64,000 nt of DNA from Bog-159 sp963709155 (GTDB lineage: Bacteria; Acidobacteriota; Terriglobia; Bryobacterales; Bryobacteraceae). Made by a program: the position numbers and the translations under genes. Under the pieces are notes generated by a model. It did not search any database, was not told where the DNA came from, and worked only from the letters and a program-made list of their open reading frames with translations. The number at the start of each line of letters is the position of its first letter. Positions within the stretch are counted from its first letter, which is position 1. The DNA is taken from contig CAVPVD010000007.1 in the NCBI GenBank assembly GCA_963709155.1, positions 1,364,001-1,428,000 on the forward strand, written 5' to 3'. Below, piece after piece: positions 33,801 through 42,251 of this stretch.

Positions 33801-33805
33801 CCGGT

Positions 33806-35815
33806 CTACTGGTCGGCCTCCGGGCTCTTCTTTCGCTCGTAGGGCTTCTTCAGATACTTGGCCGCTTCTTCCTGCGCATCCTGGGTATTATCCTTGGTGC
33901 GCACCGCCAGGTTGTACTCGTTCACCGCGCGATCGCGTTGGCCGGTGATATCGAAGATCATGCCCAGGTGAATGCGAGACCAAACCTCGACCCATTTAGG
34001 CTCCAGGTCCCCGTTCAGGGACTCGCGGAACTCGTTCGCGGCGGACTGGTAGTTGTTCTGCATGAAGAAGACCTCGGCGATGCGATAGTGCGCCATCGAG
34101 CTGTTACGGTCGTTTTCCAGAGCTTTCTGATATTCTTTCAGCGCGTCGGCGAATTCGCTCACTTCCATGAACTGCTCGCCGCGGCGGATGGCTACCGCCG
34201 TGCGCACCTGGTTGTTGAGGCGCAGTACCCGGCGGTCCGGGTCGATGACCACATTCTTGGGCTTGCCGAAACAGTCGACGCTGAATTCCGAAGAAGTGCC
34301 GACGACTTCCACGCGCTTCTCTTCGGGATTGCCCTCGGTTTCGATTTTCAAATCTACCGGCATGCGGAACGTATCCAGGTCCTGCGCCACTTTGCCCATC
34401 ACGCGGAAGCCTTTCTGCGTGCGGTAAATGGTGTATTCGAGCTTGAATTCGGGTGCCCCGCTGGATTCGATCCACTGGATGAAGAAGTAGCCGAGATCCT
34501 GCTTGGAAACGTCTTGCGCGACGTTCTTGAAGTCCTCGGTGGTCGCCGATTTCCAACTGTAGCGCGTGGCGTATTCCTTCAGCGTCTGCATGAAGGCCTG
34601 GTCGCCGATCACGAAGCGGAGCATGTGCAGGACGGCCGCGCCTTTACTGCCGGTGAGCGCCCACAACTCCGGAGAATAGTCTTCCATGCGGGCCGCCTGG
34701 ATCACGGGGACGTTGTCGATGGTCAGGGCCTCCACGGCGTCGTCGCGAAATTGCGATTCGAGCGCGCCGGGTCCCGCGGTATGCTCCGTCCAGAGAAGTT
34801 CCGAATAGGCGGCCATCCCGTTGGTGAGCCACAGATGATTGCGGGTGGCCGGCGAGACCAATTCCTCCCACCACTGGCGCGAGATCTGGTTGACCAGCAG
34901 CTTCGCGCCCACTTGCCGGCCGATGGCGTGCGGATTCAGGAAAATCATCCCCGGCGCGGCATAGCCGTTGGGCGCGCCGCTTTCCGTTTCCACAACCGTG
35001 AGGTTGGCGAAGGGCGGCAAACCGAAATCGCCGGTGAAGAAAGTCATCATCTGGCCGATTTGCTCGCCGTACTGCTGCGCCATGCCCTTCTCATCGCCCC
35101 GGAAGTAAAGCGTGCTGGTGACTCCCTCTGAGGTGACCTTGGTTCCGGGATCGCGCACTATGGCGATACTGCCGGGGAACGACGGGTGGTCGAAATGGAA
35201 GCTGTAGACGATCTTGTCGCCGGCCGCCTGGTGCGAATCGAGTCCGCTGCCCAGGACCTGGTATCCGGACGGCACGGTAATGTGCAGATCCGCCGCGAAG
35301 CGGTCAGTGGTGTAACCGTACACGGGAAACCAGCGGGCGGGATACAGCAGAAAGGCGTAATCCGGGTGAATGGCGGCGAACTTGATGCCGTACACCGGGG
35401 AGTCTTCGTTGCCGCTCAAGCGCCCTTCGTATGCGAACTTCAGCGTGGCCGGCTGGCCTTTGGGTAAAGGCGGATCGAAGCTGAGCCGCACGGTGGAATC
35501 CTGCTGGTTGCGGGTATCGTTGATCTGGAGGCCTTTCGCATCCACCACGCGGGACACCGTGAGGGCGTTGTTCAACTCGAACGCCGCCGAGCTGCCGTTG
35601 TTGTCGAGCGGAACAAAGGCAACCTCCGCGGTGGCAATGAGCGATTGCGTGGCCGGCTGGATTTCGGCGTCGATGGTGTAATGATCGACGCGCAGGCGTG
35701 CGCGGCGCTCCTGGGTTTGGGCGGAGGCGCTGACGGAAACGATCGCCAGTGCCGTGAATGCGGCGGCCCAACGGCCTGCCGCAGGCCCGGAGCCTGTCCT
35801 ACTGCTACGAAACAT
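33806..35815 (-). CDS. M1 aminopeptidase-like protein lacking zinc ligands, with C-terminal TPR
   Basis: A signal peptide (WAAAFTALAIVSVSASAQ) leads to an M1-type N-terminal beta domain (YEGRLSGNEDSPVYGIKF, YPARWFPVYGYTTDRF) and a thermolysin-like fold. In M1 enzymes the site is HExxHx18E. Here the corresponding stretch reads NQISR (about residues 309-313 counted from 35815) and the Glu in WLNEG is replaced by WLTNG, so both His, the catalytic Glu and the third ligand are absent. GAxNG-AAPGM replaces the usual exopeptidase motif. The C-terminus holds TPR-like helices. It is probably a non-catalytic periplasmic binding protein. Start 35815 is chosen by signal-peptide position and slightly overlaps lpxB. 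Confidence 0.8.
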   Translation of the reverse strand: MFRSSRTGSGPAAGRWAAAFTALAIVSVSASAQTQERRARLRVDHYTIDAEIQPATQSLIATAEVAFVPLDNNGSSAAFELNNALTVSRVVDAKGLQINDTRNQQDSTVRLSFDPPLPKGQPATLKFAYEGRLSGNEDSPVYGIKFAAIHPDYAFLLYPARWFPVYGYTTDRFAADLHITVPSGYQVLGSGLDSHQAAGDKIVYSFHFDHPSFPGSIAIVRDPGTKVTSEGVTSTLYFRGDEKGMAQQYGEQIGQMMTFFTGDFGLPPFANLTVVETESGAPNGYAAPGMIFLNPHAIGRQVGAKLLVNQISRQWWEELVSPATRNHLWLTNGMAAYSELLWTEHTAGPGALESQFRDDAVEALTIDNVPVIQAARMEDYSPELWALTGSKGAAVLHMLRFVIGDQAFMQTLKEYATRYSWKSATTEDFKNVAQDVSKQDLGYFFIQWIESSGAPEFKLEYTIYRTQKGFRVMGKVAQDLDTFRMPVDLKIETEGNPEEKRVEVVGTSSEFSVDCFGKPKNVVIDPDRRVLRLNNQVRTAVAIRRGEQFMEVSEFADALKEYQKALENDRNSSMAHYRIAEVFFMQNNYQSAANEFRESLNGDLEPKWVEVWSRIHLGMIFDITGQRDRAVNEYNLAVRTKDNTQDAQEEAAKYLKKPYERKKSPEADQ

Positions 35816-36953
35816 GGGTGAGTTGTCCTTCCATGAGGTCTTGGATAATAGCGGAGGCACGGGCCATGGCGCCCGATTGTTGGGATAGCCGGGCCGCTAC
35901 TTCGGCGAGATCCGCGCGCATTTGAGCGCGCGCACGCTCGTCGCCGAGGAGGCTTTGGGCCGCCGCGGCGAGACGTTCGCCGGTCAGGTTCGATTGCATC
36001 AGCTCCGGGACGATGGCGCGCCCCGCGATTAAATTCACCATTGAGTAAAAAGGCACCCGTACCAGCATGCGGCCCAACCACCAACTCGCGGCGGTCACCT
36101 TATAATACGTAACCATCGGGGTGCCCAACAGGGCGGCTTCCACGGTTACCGTTCCGCTGGCCGCCAGTGCGAGGTCGGCATGTGCGATGGCTTCCCAGTT
36201 TTCCCCGTCGATAACCTGTATGGGAACCCCGCCAATCCGTTCCCGGAAAAAATCGACGCCGGCCGTGGCCGACGCGGGCAGGATGAAACTGGCGGCATGA
36301 TCCCGATAGAGACGCCCCACCGCATCAAGAAGGGGCGGCAAATGCCGGGCGGCTTCCCCCCGGCGGCTTCCAGGCAACACCGTAACTAATGGACGGCCCA
36401 GAGGAAGTCTGTGTTTCCGAAAAAATTCGGCGCGGGAGAGCGTGGGTTTTACCAGTCCCGCCAGGGGATGGCCGATATAGGTGGCCGGCAGGCCGCGCGT
36501 CCGGAAAAACTCCTCTTCGAACGGGAAAATACAGAGCACATGGCGGAGGGTGCGGCGCATGCCTCGTAAGCGGCCCTCGCGCCAGGCCCACACCTGGGGC
36601 GCCACCAGGTAAAACACGGGGATACCCAGGCGGTGCAGTTTGCGGGCGAGGCGCAGATGGAAATCGGGAGAATCCGTCAGGATCGCCAGATCCGGTTGGC
36701 GGCGGCGCGCGGCCTCCTGCATCTTGCGGTACTCGCCGTAAATGCGCGGAATGTGGGAGACTACCTCGACCAGGCCGACCACGGCCAGGCTGGCGGCGTC
36801 CACTACGGTTTCCACGCCGGCGCGGCGCATGCGCGGACCGGTACAGCCGAAGAATCGGGCGCCCGGCCAGATGCGGCGCAGTTCATCCACCAGGAGGGCG
36901 GCGTAGAGGTCGCCCGAAGCTTCGCCGGCCGAGATCAGGATGTTGCGGGGCAC
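35805..36953 (-). CDS. lpxB: Lipid-A-disaccharide synthase
   Basis: LpxB joins UDP-diacylglucosamine to lipid X to form the lipid A disaccharide. The N-terminus ISAGEASGDLYAALLVDEL and the segments DSPDFHLRLARKL, YLVAPQVWAWREGR, VLCIFPFEEEFF and IGHPL are standard, and the C-terminal GTVTVEAALLGTPMVTYYK is a nucleotide-binding region. The length of 382 aa is typical. It is the start of the minus-strand run and its presence marks a diderm envelope. The region upstream, 36954-37190, is a divergent regulatory gap. Confidence 0.94.
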   Translation of the reverse strand: MPRNILISAGEASGDLYAALLVDELRRIWPGARFFGCTGPRMRRAGVETVVDAASLAVVGLVEVVSHIPRIYGEYRKMQEAARRRQPDLAILTDSPDFHLRLARKLHRLGIPVFYLVAPQVWAWREGRLRGMRRTLRHVLCIFPFEEEFFRTRGLPATYIGHPLAGLVKPTLSRAEFFRKHRLPLGRPLVTVLPGSRRGEAARHLPPLLDAVGRLYRDHAASFILPASATAGVDFFRERIGGVPIQVIDGENWEAIAHADLALAASGTVTVEAALLGTPMVTYYKVTAASWWLGRMLVRVPFYSMVNLIAGRAIVPELMQSNLTGERLAAAAQSLLGDERARAQMRADLAEVAARLSQQSGAMARASAIIQDLMEGQLTHVS

Positions 36954-37079
36954 CTAAAGCCAGTCTAGCGCGGGCGGTTGCGCGGCGGGCGAACGCGTTG
37001 GTCCGCCTCATTTTCAGACACACCTCTCATTTTTGTACAGCGGAATCAGCAAGGCTCCCATCAAACCCATAGCAATCAA

Positions 37080-37151
37080 GCGAGTTATGGCTCGCGAACG
37101 GTGGCCATGGCCGTGCACCGGAGATGCTGATCGGTGGTGCGCCGACCGGCC
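37080..37151. other. Potentially structured leader upstream of the pilin gene
   Basis: Short stems are packed between lpxB and the Flp-type pilin: GCGAG/CTCGC (37080-37084 and 37091-37095), CGGTG/CACCG around the palindrome GGCCATGGCC (37099-37120), and CGGT/ACCG (37132-37148). I cannot match it to a known riboswitch consensus. It could be a structured 5' untranslated region of the 37191 gene. Confidence 0.35.
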
Positions 37152-37190
37152 ATCCCGTGACTACATCATGAGGCAAAGGAGCTTATAAAT

Positions 37191-37367
37191 ATGAAGACGT
37201 TTTGGGTGTGTTTGTGGCGTGACGAACAAGGTCAGGACCTGATCGAGTACACGTTGATGCTGGCATTCGTAGCGCTGGCGTCGGCGGCGCTATTTTCCAC
37301 CGCGGGCACGAGTATCAACCAGATCTGGTCGAAGACGAACGCGCAGTTGACCACAGCGGCGAGTTAG
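37191..37367 (+). CDS. Flp/Fap-type pilin (58 aa)
   Basis: This small gene encodes MKTFWVCLWRDEQGQDLIEY followed by a hydrophobic stretch (TLMLAFVALASAALFST). The QGQDLIEYTLMLA pattern is the conserved core of class IVb Flp pilins: a short leader, a Gly or Gln before the mature N-terminus, Glu and Tyr at positions 5 and 6, then a membrane-spanning helix. AAAGGAGC lies before ATG 37191. No Tad secretion genes are adjacent. Next genes start 115 bp downstream on the same strand. Confidence 0.85.
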   Translation: MKTFWVCLWRDEQGQDLIEYTLMLAFVALASAALFSTAGTSINQIWSKTNAQLTTAAS

Positions 37368-37481
37368 TGGGTGTCGAGTGAGTTCACCGGGCTCCAAATC
37401 CGGGCAGGGGCGGCAGGCAGGTGCCCTCTCACGGGACGGACACCCGCGGCCGCCCGCGCTGTAAAAAAAATAAGGTGCCTG

Positions 37482-38333
37482 ATGGAACCCCTGCTGGCAT
37501 GCCAGAACCCGGATGGCGGTTGGCCCTACCAGCAAGGCGAGCCGTCCTGGACTGAGCCTACGGCTTATGCGTTGATGGCTCTAATGGCGAAGTCGGGTGC
37601 CGACGAGGGTGTGGGCAAAGGGCTCCGCTGGCTGAATGCCACGCAACGCCCGGATGGCGGTTGGCCGCCGCAACCGGCGGTGCGGGAGAGTTCATGGTTG
37701 ACATCCGTAGTGGTTTTGGTAGGTGCGGGGGCGCTGGGCCGGGATGCATTCGGGCGTGGCGTGCAGTGGATCGTCCGGCAAGCCGGGGCTGAGACCGGCT
37801 TCTTCAACCGCCTACGCCAGTTCCTGACCGGCGATACCCAAGGCTCTCACGGCCAGGACGGCTGGCCCTGGTTTCCTGGGACCAGCGCGTGGGTCACGCC
37901 CACGGCGTTGTCGATCCTCGCCCTGCGTAAGGCTGCGCGATACGCGGCATTCCCGGGCCTGCGAACCCGTCTTGACATGGGCAAGGCTTATCTATTGGCC
38001 CACGCCTGCAGCGACGGAGGTTGGAACCATGGGGCAGCCCGAACCCTGGATCGTGACGCGCGCTCCTATCCTGAGACCACCGGCGTGGCGTTGCTGGCGC
38101 TCGCCGGCGATCGTTCCGCGGAAGTCCGCAGAGCCTGTATCTGGGCGCGAAAACAACTGCCGGGGTGCGGCGCATCGGAAGCCGAGAGTTGGCTGCGTCT
38201 GGGTTTGCTCGCGCAGGGTCAGCTTCCGCCTGACGTTCCGCCTCCTGCACGTCCGGCCCGGACGATCCAGAATGCCGCCTTGGCGCGGCTGGCGGCGGCC
38301 GCCTCCAGGGGCCCGAATCCATTCTTAGAGTGA
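37482..38333 (+). CDS. Alpha-toroid (prenyltransferase/squalene oxidase repeat-like) protein
   Basis: Repeated QW-like motifs such as CQNPDGGWPYQ, TQRPDGGWPPQ and ACSDGGWNH are spaced about 50-70 residues apart in an alpha-helical protein, as in terpene cyclase and prenyltransferase beta-like alpha6 toroids. No cyclase DxDD motif or prenyltransferase zinc set is visible. It is about 280 residues, half a squalene-hopene cyclase. ATG 37482 is chosen because AAGGTG precedes it; a GTG at 37371 would overlap nothing but lacks homology-like sequence. It is followed by the DUF362 gene after 4 bp. Confidence 0.75.
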   Translation: MEPLLACQNPDGGWPYQQGEPSWTEPTAYALMALMAKSGADEGVGKGLRWLNATQRPDGGWPPQPAVRESSWLTSVVVLVGAGALGRDAFGRGVQWIVRQAGAETGFFNRLRQFLTGDTQGSHGQDGWPWFPGTSAWVTPTALSILALRKAARYAAFPGLRTRLDMGKAYLLAHACSDGGWNHGAARTLDRDARSYPETTGVALLALAGDRSAEVRRACIWARKQLPGCGASEAESWLRLGLLAQGQLPPDVPPPARPARTIQNAALARLAAAASRGPNPFLE

Positions 38334-38337
38334 CGGG

Positions 38338-39315
38338 ATGACGCCAATGTCTGGTTTGAATCGGCGCGAGTTCATGGCGATTGCGGCCGGCAGCATGATC
38401 TTGGCTGGCTGCTCGCGACGCGCCGCGCGGAAGCCACCTGTCCATCGCGAGCGGCTGGTTTCGATTTTGCGCCAAACCACTTACGGCCAAGACCTCTATG
38501 GTGAGTTGCGCCGGCTGCTGGCGGCCCACCATCTGAACGTCCGCGGCAAGCGCGTGCTGCTAAAACCCAATCTGGTCGAGTTCGAACCGGATTCGCCGAT
38601 CCATACGCATCCTTTATTGGTGCATGCCGCGCTCGAAGCGTTTCGCGCGTTGGGAGCGGAGGTCAGGATCGCGGAAGGGCCGGGCCATCGACGGAACACG
38701 CTGGACATGGCGGAAGCGGCAGGGTATTTCGAGACGATCCCACGATTTGAGGAGATATTCACCGACCTGAACCTCGATCGCGTGGCCGAAGTGCGGTTGG
38801 CGTCGAACCGTTCGCGGCTGCGATCGATTTATCTGGCGGAGACGGCTCTCGCTTGCGATCTGCTGGTTTCACTTCCCAAGATGAAGACGCATCACTGGGT
38901 GGGCGCCACGCTGAGCATGAAAAACCTGTTTGGAACGGTTTCGGGCGGCGTATACGGATGGCCCAAGAACATCCTGCACTGGGCCGGAATTCCTGAATGC
39001 ATAGCGGACTTATACCAGGCTCTGCCGCGGCATTTTGCCATCGTGGATGGGATCGTCGGCATGCAAGGGAACGGGCCGATTCAGGGTACCGCTAAGCAGG
39101 CGGGGGTCGTGATCGCCGGCAGGGATCTGGCGGCGGTGGATGCGACCTGCTGCCGGATTATGTCGATCGATCCGCGGAGGATCGCGTATCTTCGTCTGGC
39201 GGTTGGGGATGTCGCGGAGTTCCTGGAGTCTGTTCAACAAGCCGGTGAGACGATAGAGAGTGTCAGGACGCGGTTCGATTTGCTCCCGGAGTGGCGCGGG
39301 ATCCAGTTGTCTTGA
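38338..39315 (+). CDS. DUF362-family lipoprotein with TAT-type signal
   Basis: The N-terminus NRREFMAIAAGSMILAGC combines a twin-arginine signal and a lipobox, so the protein is likely exported and membrane-tethered. The body matches DUF362: VLLKPNLVEFEPDSPIHTHPLLVHAAL, GAEVRIAEGPGHRR, LLVSLPKMKTHHWVGATLSMKNLFGTV and GMQGNGPIQGT. The family is of unknown function and is often found near ferredoxins or redox proteins, but this copy has no Cys cluster after the lipobox. ATG 38347 is an alternative start. It probably forms a two-gene unit with the toroid protein. Confidence 0.85.
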   Translation: MTPMSGLNRREFMAIAAGSMILAGCSRRAARKPPVHRERLVSILRQTTYGQDLYGELRRLLAAHHLNVRGKRVLLKPNLVEFEPDSPIHTHPLLVHAALEAFRALGAEVRIAEGPGHRRNTLDMAEAAGYFETIPRFEEIFTDLNLDRVAEVRLASNRSRLRSIYLAETALACDLLVSLPKMKTHHWVGATLSMKNLFGTVSGGVYGWPKNILHWAGIPECIADLYQALPRHFAIVDGIVGMQGNGPIQGTAKQAGVVIAGRDLAAVDATCCRIMSIDPRRIAYLRLAVGDVAEFLESVQQAGETIESVRTRFDLLPEWRGIQLS

Positions 39316-39434
39316 CCGGCGCGCACGTCACTTTGCGTGTTGTCCTTTCCGACAGGCGCGTCGATAAATCCGACAGGTACTAAGGCCACTGAATCATAAG
39401 GGGTTAGCAGTCTCGCCAGAAATGACCTGCCGAT

Positions 39435-39496
39435 AAATACAGCAACAACGCCTCTGCTGTATTTACCCACACTCGCAAATGCATGTAAATACAACA
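39435..39496 (+). promoter_or_regulatory. Inverted-repeat upstream sites for a sigma54 activator
   Basis: AAATACAGCA (39435-39444) and TGCTGTATTT (39455-39464) are perfect inverted copies. A third half-site AAATACAACA lies at 39487-39496; with the second it forms TGTATTTAC...GTAAATACA (9 of 9, 39458-39493). A weaker ATAAATCCGACA occurs near 39364. The set lies 55-115 bp before the predicted transcription start, the usual place for NtrC-type enhancer sites. Confidence 0.6.
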
Positions 39497-39523
39497 GATA
39501 ATCAGCTATAAAACTCTACAGTT

Positions 39524-39539
39524 TGGCCAGTGGCGTGCC
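39524..39539 (+). promoter_or_regulatory. Candidate sigma54 (-24/-12) promoter
   Basis: TGGCCAGTGGCGTGCC keeps GG and GC 12 bp apart and the TGGC and TGC cores of the sigma54 consensus. A start around 39550 would leave a 20-nt leader with the AAGGAGG ribosome site at 39557-39563. The hairpin CCAGTG...CACTGG (39527-39553) overlaps it. The operon it would serve encodes an NtrC-type activator. Confidence 0.6.
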
Positions 39540-39569
39540 CTTTAAGGCACTGGAAAAAGGAGGCACGTC

Positions 39570-40235
39570 ATGACAGTCATTCTGGTTCTCGTAACATTCT
39601 CGATCTTCATCGGCCTGGATTGGTTTATCAACCGCCGGAAAGCGCCACAGGTTGCTATGGCGCCCGTACACACAACCTCTCATTTGGATCAGTCGTATGT
39701 AGAAGGTTTTCTCGTTCCCGAGCAATTATCCTATCACCCCGGGCACAGTTGGGCGATGCAGGAACGCCGTAATCTGGTGCGGATCGGCGTGGACGACTTC
39801 GCCGGAGCGCTGGCAGGCCACGTAGAGCGCATCGAACTGCCGAAGCCGGGTCAATGGATCCGCCAGGGGCAACGCGCCTGGTCGCTCTACCGGGATGGCG
39901 AAAAAACCGAGATGGTGTCGCCGACCGAAGGCGAAGTGATTGAGATCAATCCGGAAGTGGCTGCCAACCCCGAACTGTTGCGGAAAGACCCGTATGGCAA
40001 GGGCTGGCTGGCTCTGATCCACGTGCCGGACGAGGAAAGCACGCGGCGCAACCTGGTGCCCAAAGGTTTGGTACGGAGCTGGATGCGGGAAGCGGTGGGT
40101 CGTCTGTATGCGCAGCAACCGCAACTCGCGGGCGCTGTAGCGGCCGACGGCGGCTTGCCGACCGAGGATCTGCTGGCAGGGCTACCGGATGCTAACTGGC
40201 GGCAGGTAACCGGTGAATTCTTCCTCACTGCCTAG
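39570..40235 (+). CDS. Membrane-anchored glycine cleavage H-like protein
   Basis: A single N-terminal membrane helix (VILVLVTFSIFIGLDWF) is joined to a GcvH-like lipoyl fold (residues about 45-150: YHPGHSWAMQERRNLVRIGVDDFAG, GQRAWSLYRDGEKTEMVSPTEGEVIEINPEV). The lysine in GEKTEM does not sit eight residues before SP as the lipoyl lysine does in canonical GcvH, so lipoylation is doubtful. Similar H-like proteins occur near NrfD and ferredoxin genes in several phyla. A strong AAGGAGG precedes the ATG. It is the first gene of the redox operon. Confidence 0.8.
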   Translation: MTVILVLVTFSIFIGLDWFINRRKAPQVAMAPVHTTSHLDQSYVEGFLVPEQLSYHPGHSWAMQERRNLVRIGVDDFAGALAGHVERIELPKPGQWIRQGQRAWSLYRDGEKTEMVSPTEGEVIEINPEVAANPELLRKDPYGKGWLALIHVPDEESTRRNLVPKGLVRSWMREAVGRLYAQQPQLAGAVAADGGLPTEDLLAGLPDANWRQVTGEFFLTA

Positions 40236-40288
40236 ATTCCCCACACTTCCGGCGGGAATTGAGATATAAAAGAGTTAGACATCCGATT

Positions 40289-41037
40289 ATGTCTAAAGCG
40301 ATCCTCTACGACAGCACACTCTGCATCGGCTGCAAGTCGTGCGAAGGCGCCTGCGCCGAGCGCTGGCATCTGCCTTACGACGATAAAGTTGCGGCCGAGC
40401 CGCGTCTCTCGGCTCATAAGCTGACGGCCATCCAGACGTTTGGCGACCATTACAGCCGCCGGCTGTGCATGCATTGCGCCGAGCCCACGTGCGCTTCGGT
40501 CTGCCCGGTAGGCGCGCTGCATAAAACCAGCCTGGGGCCGGTGGTCTACGATGCCGGGAAATGCATGGGATGCCGGTACTGCATGACGGCGTGTCCTTTC
40601 CAGGTGCCAGCTTACGAATGGAACAGCCGGCTTCCCAAGGTGCGCAAGTGCGACATGTGCTATGACCGGCAGCGCGCGGGCAAACTCACGGCCTGTGCGG
40701 AGGCTTGCCCCACGGGCGCCACGAAGTGCGGCGACCGCGAAGCCCTGGTGGCCGAAGCGCGGCGCAGGCTGGCCGATAAACCGGGCGACTACTATCCGCG
40801 CATTTATGGCCTGCAGGAAGTGGGCGGCACTTCGGTCTTGTACCTCTCGGCCGTGCCCTTCGAGCAGATCGGGCTGCGCACGAACCTGCCGCAGCAGCCT
40901 TTGCCGCAACTGACCTGGCGGGTGCTCGAAGCCGCTGCCCGAACGTGGTTTCCGTCGGTTCGGTGCTGCTGGGCGGCATCTGGTGGATCACCAACCGGCG
41001 CGACGAAGTGGCCCGCGCGGAAGGGGGGAAGCGATGA
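40289..41037 (+). CDS. Four-cluster [4Fe-4S] ferredoxin (HybA/HmcB-like), frameshifted
   Basis: Cys motifs for four [4Fe-4S] clusters are visible: CIGCKSCEGAC, CMHCAEPTCASVCP, CMGCRYCMTACP and CDMCYDRQRAGKLTACAEACP. Such proteins pass electrons to a partner membrane protein of the NrfD type. Translation from ATG 40289 is normal up to VLEAAAR, then reads out of frame. Adding one C to the CCC run at 40938-40940 restores EAAAPNVVSVGSVLLGG, a C-terminal membrane helix, and a stop at 41035-41037 that overlaps the nrfD ATG. So it is either a sequencing or assembly error, or a recently broken gene. Confidence 0.85.
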
Positions 41038-42251
41038 ACGGGCGCAAATTGCCGAGCTTCACCGTCTGGCGCGCCATCTTCGCGGCACTGATGGCGGCCG
41101 GCGCATACGCCACGTATCTGCGCGTACGCTATGGGCTGGGCGGAGTCACCAACCTGAGCGACCAGTTTCCCTGGGGCATCTGGATCGGCTTCGACATCCT
41201 GTGCGGCGTGGGGCTGGCGGCGGGCGGATTCACGCTGGTGGCGACGGTTCACATCTTCAATATCGAGCGCTATAAACCGATCCTTCGCCCGGCCATCCTC
41301 ACGGCGTTCCTGGGATATGTGCTGGTGGTGGTGGCGCTGCTCTTCGATCTGGGGCGCCCGGACCGCGTATGGCATCCGCTGGTGATGTGGAATCCGCACT
41401 CGGTGATGTTTGAAGTGGCCTGGTGCGTGACTCTTTACACCACGGTGCTGGCGCTCGAATTCGCACCGGTGGTTTTCGAACGGCTGGGATGGAAGAAGCC
41501 GCTCGACTGGCTGAGGTTCATTTCCGTGCCGCTGATGATCCTCGGCGTCCTGCTTTCCACACTGCATCAGTCTTCTCTCGGCAGCCTCTACCTGATCGTG
41601 CCCCATAAACTCTACCCGCTCTGGTACACGCCCTTTCTGCCGGTTTTCTTTTATCTCTCGGCCATCTGCATGGGCTTGGCCATGACTATCTTCGAATCGT
41701 GGCATAGCAGCCGCGCCTTCGGCCGGGATCTGGAACTGGGGTTGGCGGCCGGGCTGGCGCGCGTGCTGGCGGTGTTGCTTATGACCCTCCTGTTTGTGCG
41801 TTTTCTGGACCTGGCGGAGCGCGGCGTGCTGGGGTTGCTGCTCGTGAATCGAACGGAAACCTGGCTATTCGGCCTGGAGATCCTGCTGCTGGCGGTACCC
41901 ATGGTGTTGCTGTTCCGGCGCCGCGTGCGCTGGAATCCGGCGAAGCTGTACGGTTGCGCGGTGATGGTGGTTTTCGGTTTCATTACCAACCGTCTGAATG
42001 TGAGCATCACGGGGATGGAAGCCGGATCGGGCACGCACTACGTTCCGCGCTGGACGGAAATCGCCGTGACCCTGGCGATCATCGCGCTGGGATTCGCCAT
42101 ATTCAAGGTGGTCGCCCAATACTTCCCGGTTTTCGAAGAGCACCATCACGCGGAAGCGGGCGCCGCCTTGCACTGCGAAAGCGCCGGGGAAGGCGTGCCC
42201 GCGGGCGTGGGCTGGGAGACGGATGTATTTGCCAAACAGACTCCGCGTTAG
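41034..42251 (+). CDS. NrfD/HybB-type membrane quinol-interacting subunit
   Basis: About nine transmembrane helices and the segments WGIWIGFDILCGVGLAAGGFTLVA, DLGRPDRVWHPLVMWNPHSVMFEVAWCV, LLLVNRTETWLFGLEILLLAVPM and RLNVSITGMEAGSG match the NrfD/PsrC/HybB family. These subunits oxidise or reduce membrane quinones and exchange electrons with ferredoxin-like partners. The ATG at 41034 has GGGGGGAAG before it. An upstream frame to 40983 lacks membrane-like sequence. It is flanked by the ferredoxin and the heme-motif kinase, whose start overlaps its end by 29 bp. Confidence 0.92.
   Translation: MNGRKLPSFTVWRAIFAALMAAGAYATYLRVRYGLGGVTNLSDQFPWGIWIGFDILCGVGLAAGGFTLVATVHIFNIERYKPILRPAILTAFLGYVLVVVALLFDLGRPDRVWHPLVMWNPHSVMFEVAWCVTLYTTVLALEFAPVVFERLGWKKPLDWLRFISVPLMILGVLLSTLHQSSLGSLYLIVPHKLYPLWYTPFLPVFFYLSAICMGLAMTIFESWHSSRAFGRDLELGLAAGLARVLAVLLMTLLFVRFLDLAERGVLGLLLVNRTETWLFGLEILLLAVPMVLLFRRRVRWNPAKLYGCAVMVVFGFITNRLNVSITGMEAGSGTHYVPRWTEIAVTLAIIALGFAIFKVVAQYFPVFEEHHHAEAGAALHCESAGEGVPAGVGWETDVFAKQTPR

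Noticed and set aside
36954..37190. Possible c-di-GMP or other riboswitch upstream of the pilin gene.
   Set aside because: Stems are visible, but the sequence does not match the GEMM consensus or another riboswitch I know, so it is only noted as a possible structured leader.
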